64,000 nucleotides of DNA from Hirundichthys speculiger. Its lineage: Eukaryota > Chordata > Actinopteri > Beloniformes > Exocoetidae. Each line of letters opens with the position of its first letter. The stretch's first letter is position 1. Both the position numbers and the translations under genes were made by a program. The stretch covers positions 2,007,501 through 2,071,500 of the forward strand of contig JAGFBZ010002033.1 in NCBI GenBank assembly GCA_018398805.1. The letters run 5' to 3'. The notes below the pieces were generated by a model. The model ran no database searches and was not told where the DNA came from. It saw nothing but the letters and a program-made list of their open reading frames with translations. Of this stretch, positions 38,970 through 50,800 are shown one piece after another.

Positions 38970-40673
38970 TATTTTGTTATCAGCTGCTAATGTTCCCCCT
39001 TCTCACTTCCCCCCACTACCCGCTCAGCCCTCCCTTCCAAACATACCTACACTGACGCTATGCCAGAGCTGCATGAGTACTACGTTTCCCCTGACTACTC
39101 CCACTTCCTTTTGACCCCCCTGAAGAGGAAATTAATATCTGCATGAAAAACTTCTTGTACTTTGCAAACTACCTATTGAGTGATTGTGTCAAGCTTGATT
39201 GAGATTTGAAATGACCATGGCTGCATTTTTTTTTCTTGCTTTTGTTGTTTCTGCTTTGTTTGTTCTTCTTATAGTTGGTTTTGGTTTACTTTTGTCTGAA
39301 AAAAAAGAAAATAAGCCTTGAAAACTGCTCTGTCGCCTTTTTGAGGAACTTTGTTTTGTATTTTCTAAGCAGAACCTGCACCCCTGAATTATATATTTAT
39401 TTCCCTTTTCCCTAAAGATGTAGCTATACACACAAATGCATTGAGTGACATCTACGCACCCCCACCCCCCCTTCCTCATCTGTTTTTGTATGCAGAATAT
39501 GGATGTCCTGTTGTTGCTGTCCTTCATACACTGCCTGGCTCATTTCAAGAGGGAAAACTACAGTTAATGAGCCCTATTTAAGCCCAAGACATCTTAAACA
39601 CACAAGATGGGACCATTTTGTATTGATGACATATCAGATGGTATTTTTTTTTTTTTTTTGTTTTTTGTTTTTTTTTTGTTCCCTCAGTGTCGGAATGACT
39701 CCATATTTCTTTTATCAAGTATTTACTTTTCTTTTGGAGTTTAGATGAACTGGTTGTCTAAATTTACATTTTTACGCCTTGCAAATTCATAAAAGCTCCA
39801 CCCTCAGAGTATTTTTGTCAATGTTGTTGTACAGGGACATGCAATATTTGCAAAAAAAAAAAAGATCATTATAATCTTAAAATCAATGTGCCAAAAGTAA
39901 CAATGCTGTGTAAATGACCTCTTATATATGTGTGAATATTGGCTGTTCCTCTTTTCTATCCATTGGAATATTGGCTGCTCGGGTTGGAGACTCCGTACAG
40001 AGACTTGCAACTACAGGAATTCTTTATTTGAGACTTTTTCCTCTCTTCTCTGATGAAAGGCACCAACAGCTGGCAGTGGTACACCACCACTCACTAAACC
40101 AAATCAGAAAGACTGAATTTTCCTCGTCCCCCCCCCCTCCCGCAACACACACACACACACACACACTTTGTTTGCCAAATTCAATTTACCTCAACATCGC
40201 CTGGCACTGGGAAGCAACAAAAGAGAGGCAAAGGGAAGATCTGCTCTGAAGGCCACTGTAGAAGAAGATGGGAAAAAACAAAAACAAAAAAGAAGTTTAT
40301 ATGAGATCTCTCTGAATCAACAGGAGAGTAATGCAGATGTCTGATGGTAAACAAAAGAATTATTCATCATTTGGGGCTGTGCCTCACTGAATAGCTGTTT
40401 GTACTGGAAATTAAAGGCAGATTATTACTTATCTGATGCGTGCATCAGACGTGAATGGACATTTTTGCAGTTCGGTTTATTGTGAATGTGACAGCAGTTT
40501 TCAGCGTAAATGGAATCAGGAGTCTTGTAAATGAAGAAAAGCATGTCTTTGCATTTGCTCCACATGGAAATGTTACTTCTATCTTACCTGATACGGTCAT
40601 TTCAACCATAACTTTTTCTTGTGCTTTATTTCTTCACACTGCCTTATTTTATAAGTTGCACCTATGGTGTCTC

Positions 40674-40707
<34 letters not shown>

Positions 40708-42350
40708 CATTTTTGACATATTGTCCATATTGAACTTCTTTCTTTGTTTCGAATGTACTTTTTTTCTTTATAGAGGTTTTCATTTATTATCTCAGTTTGA
40801 GTAATCTGAAAGAAAATATTGTCAGTAGCTCAAGACCACAAATATGGCACAAATTCTCCACTCTCAAATGTATCCCCCACATCACTGCTATCAATTGTTT
40901 TGGGCTCATTCACTACCTCAGAGCACTGAAATAAACATCTAGAAATCCACCTTAAAATGGACCATACAATCATATTCAATCAGTTATAAAATCTTTAGAT
41001 TTTATAAATTAAAGGGATTTCAGGAGGAATGCAGAGCCAATCAAACAGTTACAGAGTATCTGGTACAAATGTGTACTCCAACAAGGCCTAGATTTTATAT
41101 CTAATGACAAATAATATCATTTTTGAACATAGCTGTAATAACATGAGGCTCCATAAAGATGTGTGGGCAAATTGATTGATTGATCTGAAAACGGGCCTTG
41201 TCACACAGGATATGGCAATTCTGACACACAGGTTATCGTAATTGATTTCTTGCATATGGCAAGAATCATAATCAATCCTTCCGTGTCTGTTTTTTCTCTC
41301 TTCTCTGCCATGATCCTTTGTTTCTTCTCTATAGTGTATCAGGGTTAGGACCAAGACAAGCTGCTGATGGGAAGCTCCACATGGGCTGCGAGCCCATTTA
41401 GTCTGCCTTCTCTCATTTCTGCCTATTGTCAAATTGAATGTACTTCTCTGAGTTCATATATTTTTTTTTTTTCTTTCTTTCTTCTTTTTTTTTTCTTTTT
41501 ACTTGTTCTTAGTTCTAAAACGTGCCACTGTTGAGCTGCCTCATGTTAATGGTGCTAAGAAAGCTGACAATTGTTTGTTTCTTTACGATTTGATTTTTGG
41601 ATTACACATTTTTTTTCTTTTTTTCCCAGAGTTAACAAAAAAAGAAATGCAAAATAGATTAGGTACCTAACCCTCTTTATGAATGTATATTATAATGTTA
41701 TGTTTGATGTATTCACTTCATGATTCTTTGACACTGATTGGAATTACTTTCGCTCTTTTCATTAAAAGATTACCGAGCTTTATATATACTGTCTAGAGTT
41801 GTTACCAGAAGGAATCTTAATGAACTCTTGACACAACAAAATCTTGTATATTTTTTGTGTGCCAATTTGTAACATATTTTGTAAGTGTATATTTTTCTTA
41901 GAAAGTGCTGTGCAGTATTTGTGTGTGTGAGTAACCTTTTATGCGCCTCTGTGGGCAGTGGAAAGGATATACAGTGACAAGTTTCTGGTTTTAAAAACCA
42001 AAATATGAAAGTATTGACAGAAAACTAGAAATATTTACATTTTGTTGGGAGTTTTGTAATAAGACCATGATTTTGTTGTGGGAGTGTTGTGTTACTGTGC
42101 AAAACACAAATAAGCAAAGAAAAAAAATGAAAACTTGGAAAAAATATAATTTGTGAACAATTTGCTGTTTTATAGATTTTCATGTAAATTATTTGAGTAT
42201 TAATTTGTTTTTTGTTTTGTTGTAACTGTTGCAAAGGTTTTAAATATTTGTGATCAAGCCTGTATGGTGATAATGTAATATTGGTAACTTGCTGAGTTTT
42301 GTAATAATGTTTATGGAGTAAATATACAAATTAAAATAAGATTTTGAATG
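38970..42350 (+). other. nexmif: probable nexmif 3' UTR
   Basis: This AT-rich stretch directly follows the nexmif stop and shows no TIR, SINE or transposase relic. It contains a 30-base T run (40678-40707), a (CA)n tract near 40147-40166, an AATAAA at 40930-40935 and several AAUAAA-like variants near 42320-42335. A long 3' UTR fits a neuronal gene, but the end is a guess. A 28-codon ATG frame at 39060-39146 follows a pyrimidine tract and could be a cryptic exon. Confidence 0.4.
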
Positions 42351-44559
42351 CTGCTTTCTGAAGAGAGCTGGGATGTGTTTTTTACCACCCACCCACTGCT
42401 GTTGACAGGCCCTACATCACATAACATTAGTGAAAAGAAATTATCCTTGTTATTAAATTTAGTCTATTCAAGCTAATAATTAGGGGAGGCTATGAGATAG
42501 GGTTGTAAATATGTTAGTACGACATTTCATTAAGATGTGAGGTGAAAAGGGCTAAAGAGGATATCTGTTAAACAAATTTTCCTCCATCTTTGTGGTACTA
42601 TCATAAGAATTATATGAAGGATCCAGTTTGCTGTGTTGAGTGTTTTCATCTGTGCCATGAATCTTGCAAGCAAAAAAAAAGAAAAGAAAAACCTTAATTT
42701 CTCTAATTAATTTACCCTTGTTTGTTGTATTGGAGGGTTCTTAAACAAAAGTCAGTTTGATTTCTTTAAAAGTCTGGCTTTAGCTCATGTTATTTTAATG
42801 TCATATCTAATTAGCACTCAGGGTCAGGCATTGCTGGAGTGACTGCTCATCCATAACTCTGAGCTGGGCTGCTGCGGTCCGCACTGCAACTCATTGTGGC
42901 ATGCTTAATTGGAGCTAGGAGATGCAGTCTCGCACCATAAACAGATCCCGTGATGTATGCCTCCAAAATTGTCAGCTAGTATTAGCATTGTTTTTGTTCT
43001 TTAGTCACCCGTAGCAGATAAGGGAGCAAGCAAATTATAAGATGGAATGTCTAATGCAATAGATGGGGTACACCTATTGTTATTAAATGAGACCCTGCTT
43101 ATTCTGTCAGTGCATGCCCACATCGCGTGGACAAACATAGACAGTTCTGTCATTAGGACAGTTGTTTGTGGCTCCGATTTTTTTTTAATTATTAATTACT
43201 AAGAAGTACAGATTGACAAGATTAACATTTTGATTAAGATAACATGTCTAATTCTGTTTACAAACAATGAATAAAATAAATCAACAAATAACATAGCTAC
43301 TCAACATTTTTTAATGTAATTAGATTTCCTATAAAATATAGCCCTATCAGCTACTGTGGCTTTATTAATAATAGTGTATTTACAAGTATTAGATAAGCAG
43401 TTGAGTTTAAAGATGTAAGATGCATTGTTCTTTGTATGCCCATATGTCTGTTAACAAGACTTAGTAGACAAGAGAATCTCAACAAAGGAAACAGAATCAT
43501 CTGTGGGTTTTTTTTCACCACTCTGTGAATGAAATGCCTGGAGGCTGACAAGTTTCTGACTTTTCACCTTCAAAGTTCATTGAATGTTGCAGAGGTGCCA
43601 CCTACTGCCAAGGAGTCTTTACTGGGTCTCTACTGACATAGTAGCGTATCAATACGGTCCTTCTTTCACTTACACAAATGTCTTTAACCTATGTTCTTTT
43701 TTTAAAATCATTCTTTAAAGAAAACTACACTACAAATCCCAACTCATCCATGATGCAACAGTTCACTGCAGCCTGCAAATTGAGAATTGTCAAAACACCT
43801 TAAACCTTTTATGCTCACGTGACACAAATACACATCTCATATGAGCTTGAAACATAATTTAGTGCTAAGTTAAAGTTTTAATTTATGGGTTTAGATGGAT
43901 ACATTTTAAAGTGGCAACCCATGTACATTATGCTGTTTGTTTTTATTTCTGTGATCTCTATTGGACAGGAAGAAGAAGCATGTGATGCCTGCAATAAAAG
44001 TCCTCAGCACATTCCTCAAACAGCATCAGTAAAAGTGTGGGTACACCTACATGGCAAAATGTGTAATTGTTGTGACAGACCTTATTTTATTTGTGCTGAG
44101 AAGACACAGATAGTTCACTTTTTGTGAAACTTAATACAGGATTCAAAGTTATATGTTTTAGTTTTTAGTTTTTTTTGTGTCAGAAGGATATCTTGTGTGG
44201 GGGTGGAACTTTTTAATACTGTCATGTAAAGAGAGGCTGAAAACAGAAGAAAACATAGACTGAAAACAAAACTGATGTTTCAAACTAAAGTAAGTTTAGA
44301 AAGTACTGGACTGGCTTGTAGGCAAACTGGACACCTAACTCCTACAACGCCCACTTGTGGTCTTTATGGCCTGTTGAAGATAAAAAAAGAAAAAAAAATG
44401 TTAATGTGACAGTTTAACAAAATGTCATGAGACTGTATTCATATATATAACTATTTTCATTTCATCCTGCATCAAAAAACATAAAAGAGTCATGCATCAG
44501 TTTTATATATTTCTGACACTGTGTTGCAAGCCTTAAGCACTAAGCCACAAAAACAAACA
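42351..44559. other. intergenic, no gene seen
   Basis: AT-rich sequence between the presumed nexmif 3' end and the LINE region. A frame at 43885-44127 has no recognised family. Confidence 0.45.
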
Positions 44560-44900
44560 ACAGTCATGAGCTGGCCGGCCGGCCAACTGGCGGGTTGACC
44601 GGTATGTTAACCAGCTGGCTGGAGGATGCCAGCAGACAGAGCTGCTGGTGGAGGGTTGCTGGCGGGGCAGTCGGGACAGAGTACCCCGGCGGAGAGTTGC
44701 CAGTGGGCCGTTGGGACAGGGTGCCCCAGGCAAGAGACCAGGAGAGGACCCAGTCACCCAGCTATCCACCCACAGATGTGGCAGCCGTGTGAGACCGAGA
44801 ACCAGGAGGATCTAGCCTGAAGCGAGGCAACCAATACCCATTTGGCGTAAATACTCCGGCCTGGGTGGCAACTTGGAAAAGTGTGAGTATTTTTCGGCCT
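44560..44900. other. GC-rich block of unknown origin
   Basis: Base composition jumps at about 44565 (GGCCGGCCGGCC palindrome near 44573) and stays high to about 44880. It abuts the 3' side of the minus-strand LINE and may be its 3' end or another repeat. Open frames here are short and match nothing I recognise. Confidence 0.4.
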
Positions 44901-47900
44901 CATGTGTGGCGGGTACTAGGGCGTTGGCTGTAGGGGCATGTGAGGGGGATATAACTTTTGAGTTTCTCATGTATCCCTGATACTGGCTCGGGGTATTTCC
45001 ACCCCTCCCTCCAGAACCCTAGCGAGGGTATGGAGCTGGGCCAGTGTTCCACGACCAGAATGGAACCCGCATTGTTCCTCCTGGATCTGAGATTTGACCC
45101 GACTCTCCTCTCTAGCACCCCTGTGTAGACCTTACCATAGAGGCTGAGGGGTGTGGTTCCCTTGTAATTGGAATGCATCCTCCAATCCCCCTTCTTAAAA
45201 AGGGGAACAAATTGTCTGCCAATCTGGAGGTACTGCCCCCAATGCCCACTCAATGTTGCAGAGCCACGTCAACTAAGACAGCACTGTCTTGAGGAACAAA
45301 CTCAGGGTGTATCTCATCTCCCCCGGAGCCCTGCCACTGTGCAGCTTCTTAACTACCTCAGCGACCTTAGCTCCGGTCATGGACAAGTCCACCTCAGAGT
45401 CCACAGCCTCCACCTCCTCTATGGAAGATGCGCTCATGGGATTGAGAAAATTCTCAAAGTATTCCTTCCACTGCCTAACGATATCTCCATCGAGGTCAGT
45501 CGAGGTCAACAGCACCCCACCCTAACTGTACACAGTGTTGGTGAAGGCCCTCTTGAGGCCAGAATTTTCCAAGGGTCAATCCAAAGTCAGTCCCTATGGC
45601 CTCTCTGAACTCCTCCCACACCCGAGTTTTGCCTCAGATTGGCCTGCATAGTCTGTTGGTACCCATCTGCTGCCTCCAGAGGTCTGACAGGCTAACCAAG
45701 CCTTTTAGGACTTCTTCTTCAGTCTGACAGTCTCCCTCACCTGCCACAGCAGCCACCAACAACTTGTGGCCACAGCTCTGGTCAGCCACCTCGACAATGG
45801 AGGCATGGAATACAGCCCATTCAGACTCAGTGTCCCCCACCTTCCTCAGGATGCGGTTGAAGCTTTGCTGGGTGTGGGAGTTAAAGATCCATCTGACAAG
45901 TCCCTCTGTCAGACATTCCCAGCAAACCTTCACACATGTTTGGGTTACAAGCTCTGTCCAGCATTCTCCCCTGGCATCTGATCCAACTCACCATCAGGTA
46001 ATGATCAATCGACAGCTCAGCTCCTCTCTTTGCCTGAGTGTTCAAAACATATGATCGCAAATCTGACAACACGACAATAAAGTCGATTATTGAACTGTGG
46101 CCCAGGTTGTCCTGGTGCCTCATGCACATAGACACCATCATGTTCAAACATGCCGTTTCTTATAGGCAAACTGTGGCTAGCACATAAGTTCAACAATGAA
46201 ACACCAATTCAGATGAGAGAGGCTGTTCCAATCATCCCCTTCCAGATAACACTATCATTACCCATATGAGCACTGAAGTCCCCCAGCAGAACAGTGGAAT
46301 CCCCTTTAGGAGCGCTTTCCATTACCTTCGCCAGGGACTCCAGGACGTTTGGGTACTCTAAACCAAGGTTATTATAGTTTTGAAATTTTCTTTAGTTTTT
46401 ATTTTTATTTAGTTTTCCAGTTTGCTTTTTTATTTCAGTTTAGTTTTTAGTTAGTTCACAAGTAATTTAGTAGTTTTAGTTAGTTTTTATTTGAGGAATT
46501 GACTATTTCAGTTTAGTTTTTTTTTTTTTAGTCTTAGTTTTTAGTTTTTCTTCTTCTTCAGTATGCACTTTTATACACCTTTTCGACTTGAAAAATTGTG
46601 GACATGCGCCCCCTAGTGGCCCCTCCATAACTGGAGGGTGCGGTGTTCCACCAACTAACCCAAACACAGCAGCGTGGAGGATCTGTTACGGATAACACAG
46701 ACATGTCTTGGATTGATGATGTTAGGCAGTGGCCTCCAGTTACAGATGAAGGTAGTTTTATCGCTGTTTTTAATGATTGGTTATGGAATAGCATGATCTA
46801 TTCCCATAATCAACACTAAAAACTGTGGAACGCTGGCTATAAACTACGTCAACAAGCCCATAAAGATTATGCTGCTGTAATGTTAACGCGAGCGGTAAAT
46901 TAGGCCATGTGTTAATGTTATATTTAATTTATTTTATCATTCTCCTAATTCATTCATTCATTCATTCATTGATTTATAGGCTTGTGCTAGTGCCGAGGAC
47001 TACAGTAGCCTCATACTACTGTTCTTTTGGCCAGAATCGTCCGGGACTCTCAGCGAGACTATGAGTAGTACGAGATTGAATGTTAACGAAACATCACCCG
47101 GCTGTATTCATTTGAACAAAGTCCTTTCTGTTGATATTTTTCACCCACGTCTTCCTAACTTCTTGTTCTGCAAACAAGGCAGTCTTCGTGCATACTTTCT
47201 TCTTCTTTTCCATTGTTGAATTTTCACACCATTGTTGGCACAGTTATGACGGAACATGTATTCCCACTCGACCGACTCGACATTATAAAATATATTTGTA
47301 GAAAGAGAAAAACACTGGTTAATCTGCGAGCCGGTGAAAGTGTCGCTCTGTAGCACCCTCCAGCAATGGCGGACGGGGTACTTCCGGGGGGCGGCCCGAA
47401 AAGGTCTATATCCGCTATGCTGCCCCCTCTTGGAGGAGGGTAGCATAGCAGCTGCTGCAGGACAGGCATAATCTCTATGGCAGTAATCGAGGGAGAAAAC
47501 GAAACGACAACGAAAACAAGCTGAATTTATCTACAATTCAGTTTAGTTTTAGTTAGTTTTACATCCTTCATTCTAGTTTTTATTTAGTTTTCGTTTTTTT
47601 TTTTAATTGTAGTTTTTATTTTTATTTCAGTTAACTGAAATATTTTTTCATTGCTAGTTTTAGTTTTAGCCTTAGTGTTCGTTAACTATAATAACCCTGC
47701 TCTAAACTGCTGTTTGGCGCATAAGCACAAACAGTCAGAGCCTGTTTCCCAACCTGATGGTGCAGGGAAGCTTCCCTCTCATCCGCTGGAAAAAAAGAAA
47801 ACAAAAAGTACAGACTCTCAGCCAGGGAGAAATAAGGAATCCCACCGCAGCTCAATGCCTCTCACCATAAGCAACTACCAGGGTGGAACAAAGTCCAGCC

Positions 47901-48290
47901 CCTCTTGAGAAGGTTGCCTTCAGAACCCATGCTGCGCATTGAGGTAAGCCCAGCTATATCTAGCCGGTATTTCTCATCCTCGCACAAGCTCAGGCTCCTT
48001 CCACATGAGAGAGGGGACATTCCATGTCCTGACAGCCAGTTTCAATGACCGTGGGTTGGGACACTGAGGCCCCCCACTGCCACTGCTCACCCAACATAGC
48101 ACCTGACTCGTATGAGCCCTACTGCGGGCGGTAGGCCTACAGGAGGTTGGAGTCAATTTAGAATCCCCAAATAGCCCACTTGTATGTTTTGGAGCTGCTG
48201 GAGGAAACACAGAAAGGCTCCAGCTAAGGATTTCAAACAGGAACCTTGTAGATGTAAAGCAACTGTACAAACCACTAAGCTACCAAGTTG
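44900..48290 (-). mobile_element. decayed non-LTR retrotransposon (LINE), minus strand, split by a hAT
   Basis: Reading the minus strand downward: an endonuclease start (RTWNVPSLMWKEPELVRG, near 48000), then after the hAT insertion an endonuclease part (LGHSSIIDFIVV.SDLR...RGAELSIDHYLMVSWIR, 46150-45980), a linker (RKVGDTESEWAVFHASIVEVA, 45800), a pre-RT motif (VVRQWKEYFENFLNP-type, 45500; AEVVKKLHSGRAPG, 45330), and an RT entry block (PLFKKGDWRMHSNYKG...LSLYGKVYTGVLERR, 45220-45080). Many stops and frameshifts; no complete RT core was seen. It resembles fish LINEs with GDRRVCSNYRGI-type RT; I do not assign a clade. Confidence 0.8.
46364..47699. mobile_element. 1336-bp non-autonomous hAT element nested in the LINE
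   Basis: Perfect 8-bp target duplications CTCTAAAC (46356-46363, 47700-47707) fit the hAT pattern nTnnnnAn. The 16-bp ends CAAGGTTATTATAGTT and (reversed) CAGGGTTATTATAGTT differ at one base. Both subterminal regions are rich in TTTAGTTTTTA on the same strand. The core (46560-47460) has higher complexity, an (ATTC)n run near 46950, and a CTCF-like site at 46606, but no recognisable transposase. Confidence 0.9.
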
Positions 48291-49041
48291 CGTTTTTAAA
48301 TGTTTGACTTGACATTCCTTATTTTTTCTGACGCTACTTTAACACCAGTCAATATCTTGCATATTCTAAGTAAAAATTTAACATGTTCAGAAAAAAACAT
48401 TGACTATCATTTTTGTATTTTGTTAAAAACTGCAGCAAGCATAACCTTCTCTCTGTTACTGAAAACTGAGAAGTAAGGGGTATTTGTATGAATAAAAACT
48501 GAACAACTGAAAAGAAATTCCAGAATGTGCTATTATATACCAGATTGTGAGAGCATAACCTGTCTCTTTTTGTTGTATGTCTAAAATATTAAATCGCACC
48601 AGATGAAAAAACATTTTTCACAAAATGTTGAAATTAAAATAAAGCCCAGTATATACAATATTAAAAATAGAAGAATGCAACAAGGCACCTGCGGCATCTT
48701 TACTTCCTCACTCTGACCCACCCTTTTCTAGTTGTTGGGCAAGCTGCCTGCTCAACCCAAAAAAACATTGGACATTTATCCACTAGACCAGTGATTCACA
48801 AAGTGTGGGCTGCGTCCCCTGGTGGGCCATCGCGGTACTGCAGGTGGGCCGTGAGCGGTCATTAAAATTAAACAAATATGTTTTAAATCCTTGATCTTTT
48901 TCAAATATGTTTTTAATTACTATAAAATATTAATGACATGATTTAAAAACATTAAGAAGTAACAAAAACCAGTAAAGTGTTATTCTACCATCATCTTAAC
49001 TTAATATGACAAGTGTCGCCTTATTTGTTGACCCCTTACAT

Positions 49042-49766
49042 CAGGTGTGTTAGACTCATTTTCACTGAGGGCCACATCAGCATCATGGTATCAGATTGAC
49101 AGCATGAATGTAACAAAATGCAATAGGCCTATAAATCAAAATAAATTAAACTACACCTTGTTAAATAATGGTTTCTTTATTTATTATGTATTCAAGTGTC
49201 AAATAATTAAGTCATTATTATATTAAACTCAGTGTTTGTGGTTGTAAACCTGCTCTCGCACAGGTAATGGTTAGAAGCAGAAGCGAATCTTTGTTTTTCT
49301 TGTAGGCTAAATTTAGCATACTTAGCTCCGTGTTTGCTGTCAAAATGCAGATGGAGATTATGCTCTTTCAAAACTGACACCGCCTTATAACACAAAAGAC
49401 AGCCTACTGTTCTTCACTTTGAGGTACAAACTTGTATTCGTTTTCCCATCATTCATGAAACCTCTTCTTTGTGCATCAAATTTTCTTTTCTTGGACATTT
49501 TGGGGTTAATTTGTAGAGGTTTTTCTTAAATTTGTCAGTTCTGAAAATTGTCTTGATGTCTTGCTCATGGTTATATGCTGTTATCTTGTGGGTAACGATG
49601 AAATGCATTATGGGAGATGCAAGTTTATTGCCAAAATGCGCTTTAAAGCGACATAAGCTTATTTTAAGTCTTAAAATATTGGTTTAAAATGTAAGCCAAT
49701 AATACAGAAGCTCTCAAGGACCACATAAAATGACGTGGCGGGCAACATTTATGTTTGACACATGTG
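49042..49766. mobile_element. hAT element nested in the 48789-50101 hAT
   Basis: Perfect 8-bp duplications CCTTACAT flank it (49034-49041, 49767-49774). The ends CAGGTGTGTTAGACTCATTTT and (reversed) CACATGTGTCAAACATAAATG, with GGGCCACAT-type subterminal blocks, belong to a common hAT group. Confidence 0.88.
49207..49499 (-). pseudogene. hAT transposase N-terminal BED-finger remnant
   Basis: On the minus strand a peptide starts MSKKRKFDAQRRGFMNDGK at about 49499; after a frame break and the CYKAVS cysteine it continues KEHNLHLHFDSKHGAKYAKF with the two His of a BED zinc finger. Only this N-terminal part survives; the RNase-H-like catalytic region is absent, so the element could only move with help. 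Confidence 0.65.
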
Positions 49767-49830
49767 CCTTACATTAATGTCAGAATATAGCTTCTAGTTC
49801 TGTATGTTGATCAGAATATAGCTTTTAGTC

Positions 49831-50002
49831 ATAGTGCAAATTATACAACGACAATTGGGTGGGTCAACATTTTCTAGAGATGACAAAAATGACAATTTGT
49901 CCCTTCTTAGGGGGTCAGATGACAAAAATGACAATGTTCCTTCTTTAGGGGGGTCGAAGTTGTAATTGGGGGGTCAACCCCCCCAAACCCCCCCGTTCGT
50001 AT
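49831..50002. mobile_element. 172-bp insertion with 10-bp target duplication
   Basis: GCTTTTAGTC is repeated exactly at 49821-49830 and 50003-50012. The insert holds two tandem diverged copies of a GATGACAAAAATGACAAT unit followed by GGGGGTC, and ends in C-rich runs. I do not recognise the family; a truncated retroposon is likely. Confidence 0.6.
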
Positions 50003-50639
50003 GCTTTTAGTCCTGCAGTTGTGATTGAAGGTTTCGGTGGGCCACGGAGATTTTTCACATTTCAAATTGGGCCTTGGTATTCTGAAGTTTGGGAATGGGT
50101 CCACTAGACTGTGTACAGTAGATGAATGCAGTCTCCAGATCTGACAAGTGAGGCCATTTCAAAAATGCCTTTAAACTGCAGTCTTTTTGATGGTCAGAGA
50201 TTACAGTCTATGATAAGCTTCTTACCTTTTTGTTCTCCTTGTGGGTTAGTGATCTTAATTACAATGTTGAAGTCTTTTTCAATACAATAAGAAGTTAATT
50301 TTGTAAAAATCTGATCACTCTGAATAAAGTAAAGGATACATTAGGGCTAGGCTGACTTGTGATCGACAGTTTTCTTCCTTTTGGTAAATGACCTACACTT
50401 ACATACATACAGCATTGCCCTTTTAAAAAGTGAGCTTGATTTACAAAGACATTACAACATATGGAGAGGCTGTATATTGAATGGTAAATTTCTCTGATGC
50501 TGCGGCTCTAAACAGAAGACTGCAGATAAAATTGCCCTTACTGCCACAGACCTAAGCAAGAGATGCAACATCTTGCTCTAAACATAGAAAGACCTAAGCC
50601 TCTTCAGTAAATATAAATTGCTGTCTCACTTCTTGTAAA

Positions 50640-50800
50640 TGGCCTAGAGTCCAGTCTGTTGTCCGGGTGAATACCCAGGTATGTGTAGTCCTCCACCACC
50701 TCAACCTCTTTTTCCAGGATGGAAATAGGGTTTCAGTCTATTCCCAATCCTCCTAAAATCCACAATCACCTCCTTTATTTTGTTTACCAAGAGCCACAAA
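50640..50800 (-). mobile_element. LINE reverse-transcriptase fragment, minus strand
   Basis: The minus strand reads VNKIKEVIVDFRRIGNRLKP and, after one frame change, EVEVVEDYTYLGIHPDNRLD, the block just after the RT catalytic core of common fish LINEs (NxxKTKE.VVDFRR ... YRYLGVxxDxxLDW). About 160 bases remain. Confidence 0.7.

Larger units (their letters stand above)
48789..50101. mobile_element. hAT-like element, outer layer of a nest
   Basis: The 8-bp flanks CACTAGAC at 48781-48788 and 50102-50109 are identical. The left end CAGTGATTCACAAAGTGTGGGC followed by a GGTGGGCC-rich stretch is the well-known fish/vertebrate hAT type; the right end (reversed ...ATTCCCAAACTTCAG) is diverged. It contains two further insertions, listed separately. 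Confidence 0.75.

Noticed and set aside
38966..39027. 62-base intron after the nexmif FEKLR codon
   Set aside because: Has GT, branch-like and CAG signals but is very short, and the join gives only nine residues before a stop that do not match the human tail.
45168..45608. 146-codon plus-strand frame
   Set aside because: Shadow of the minus-strand LINE reverse-transcriptase region.
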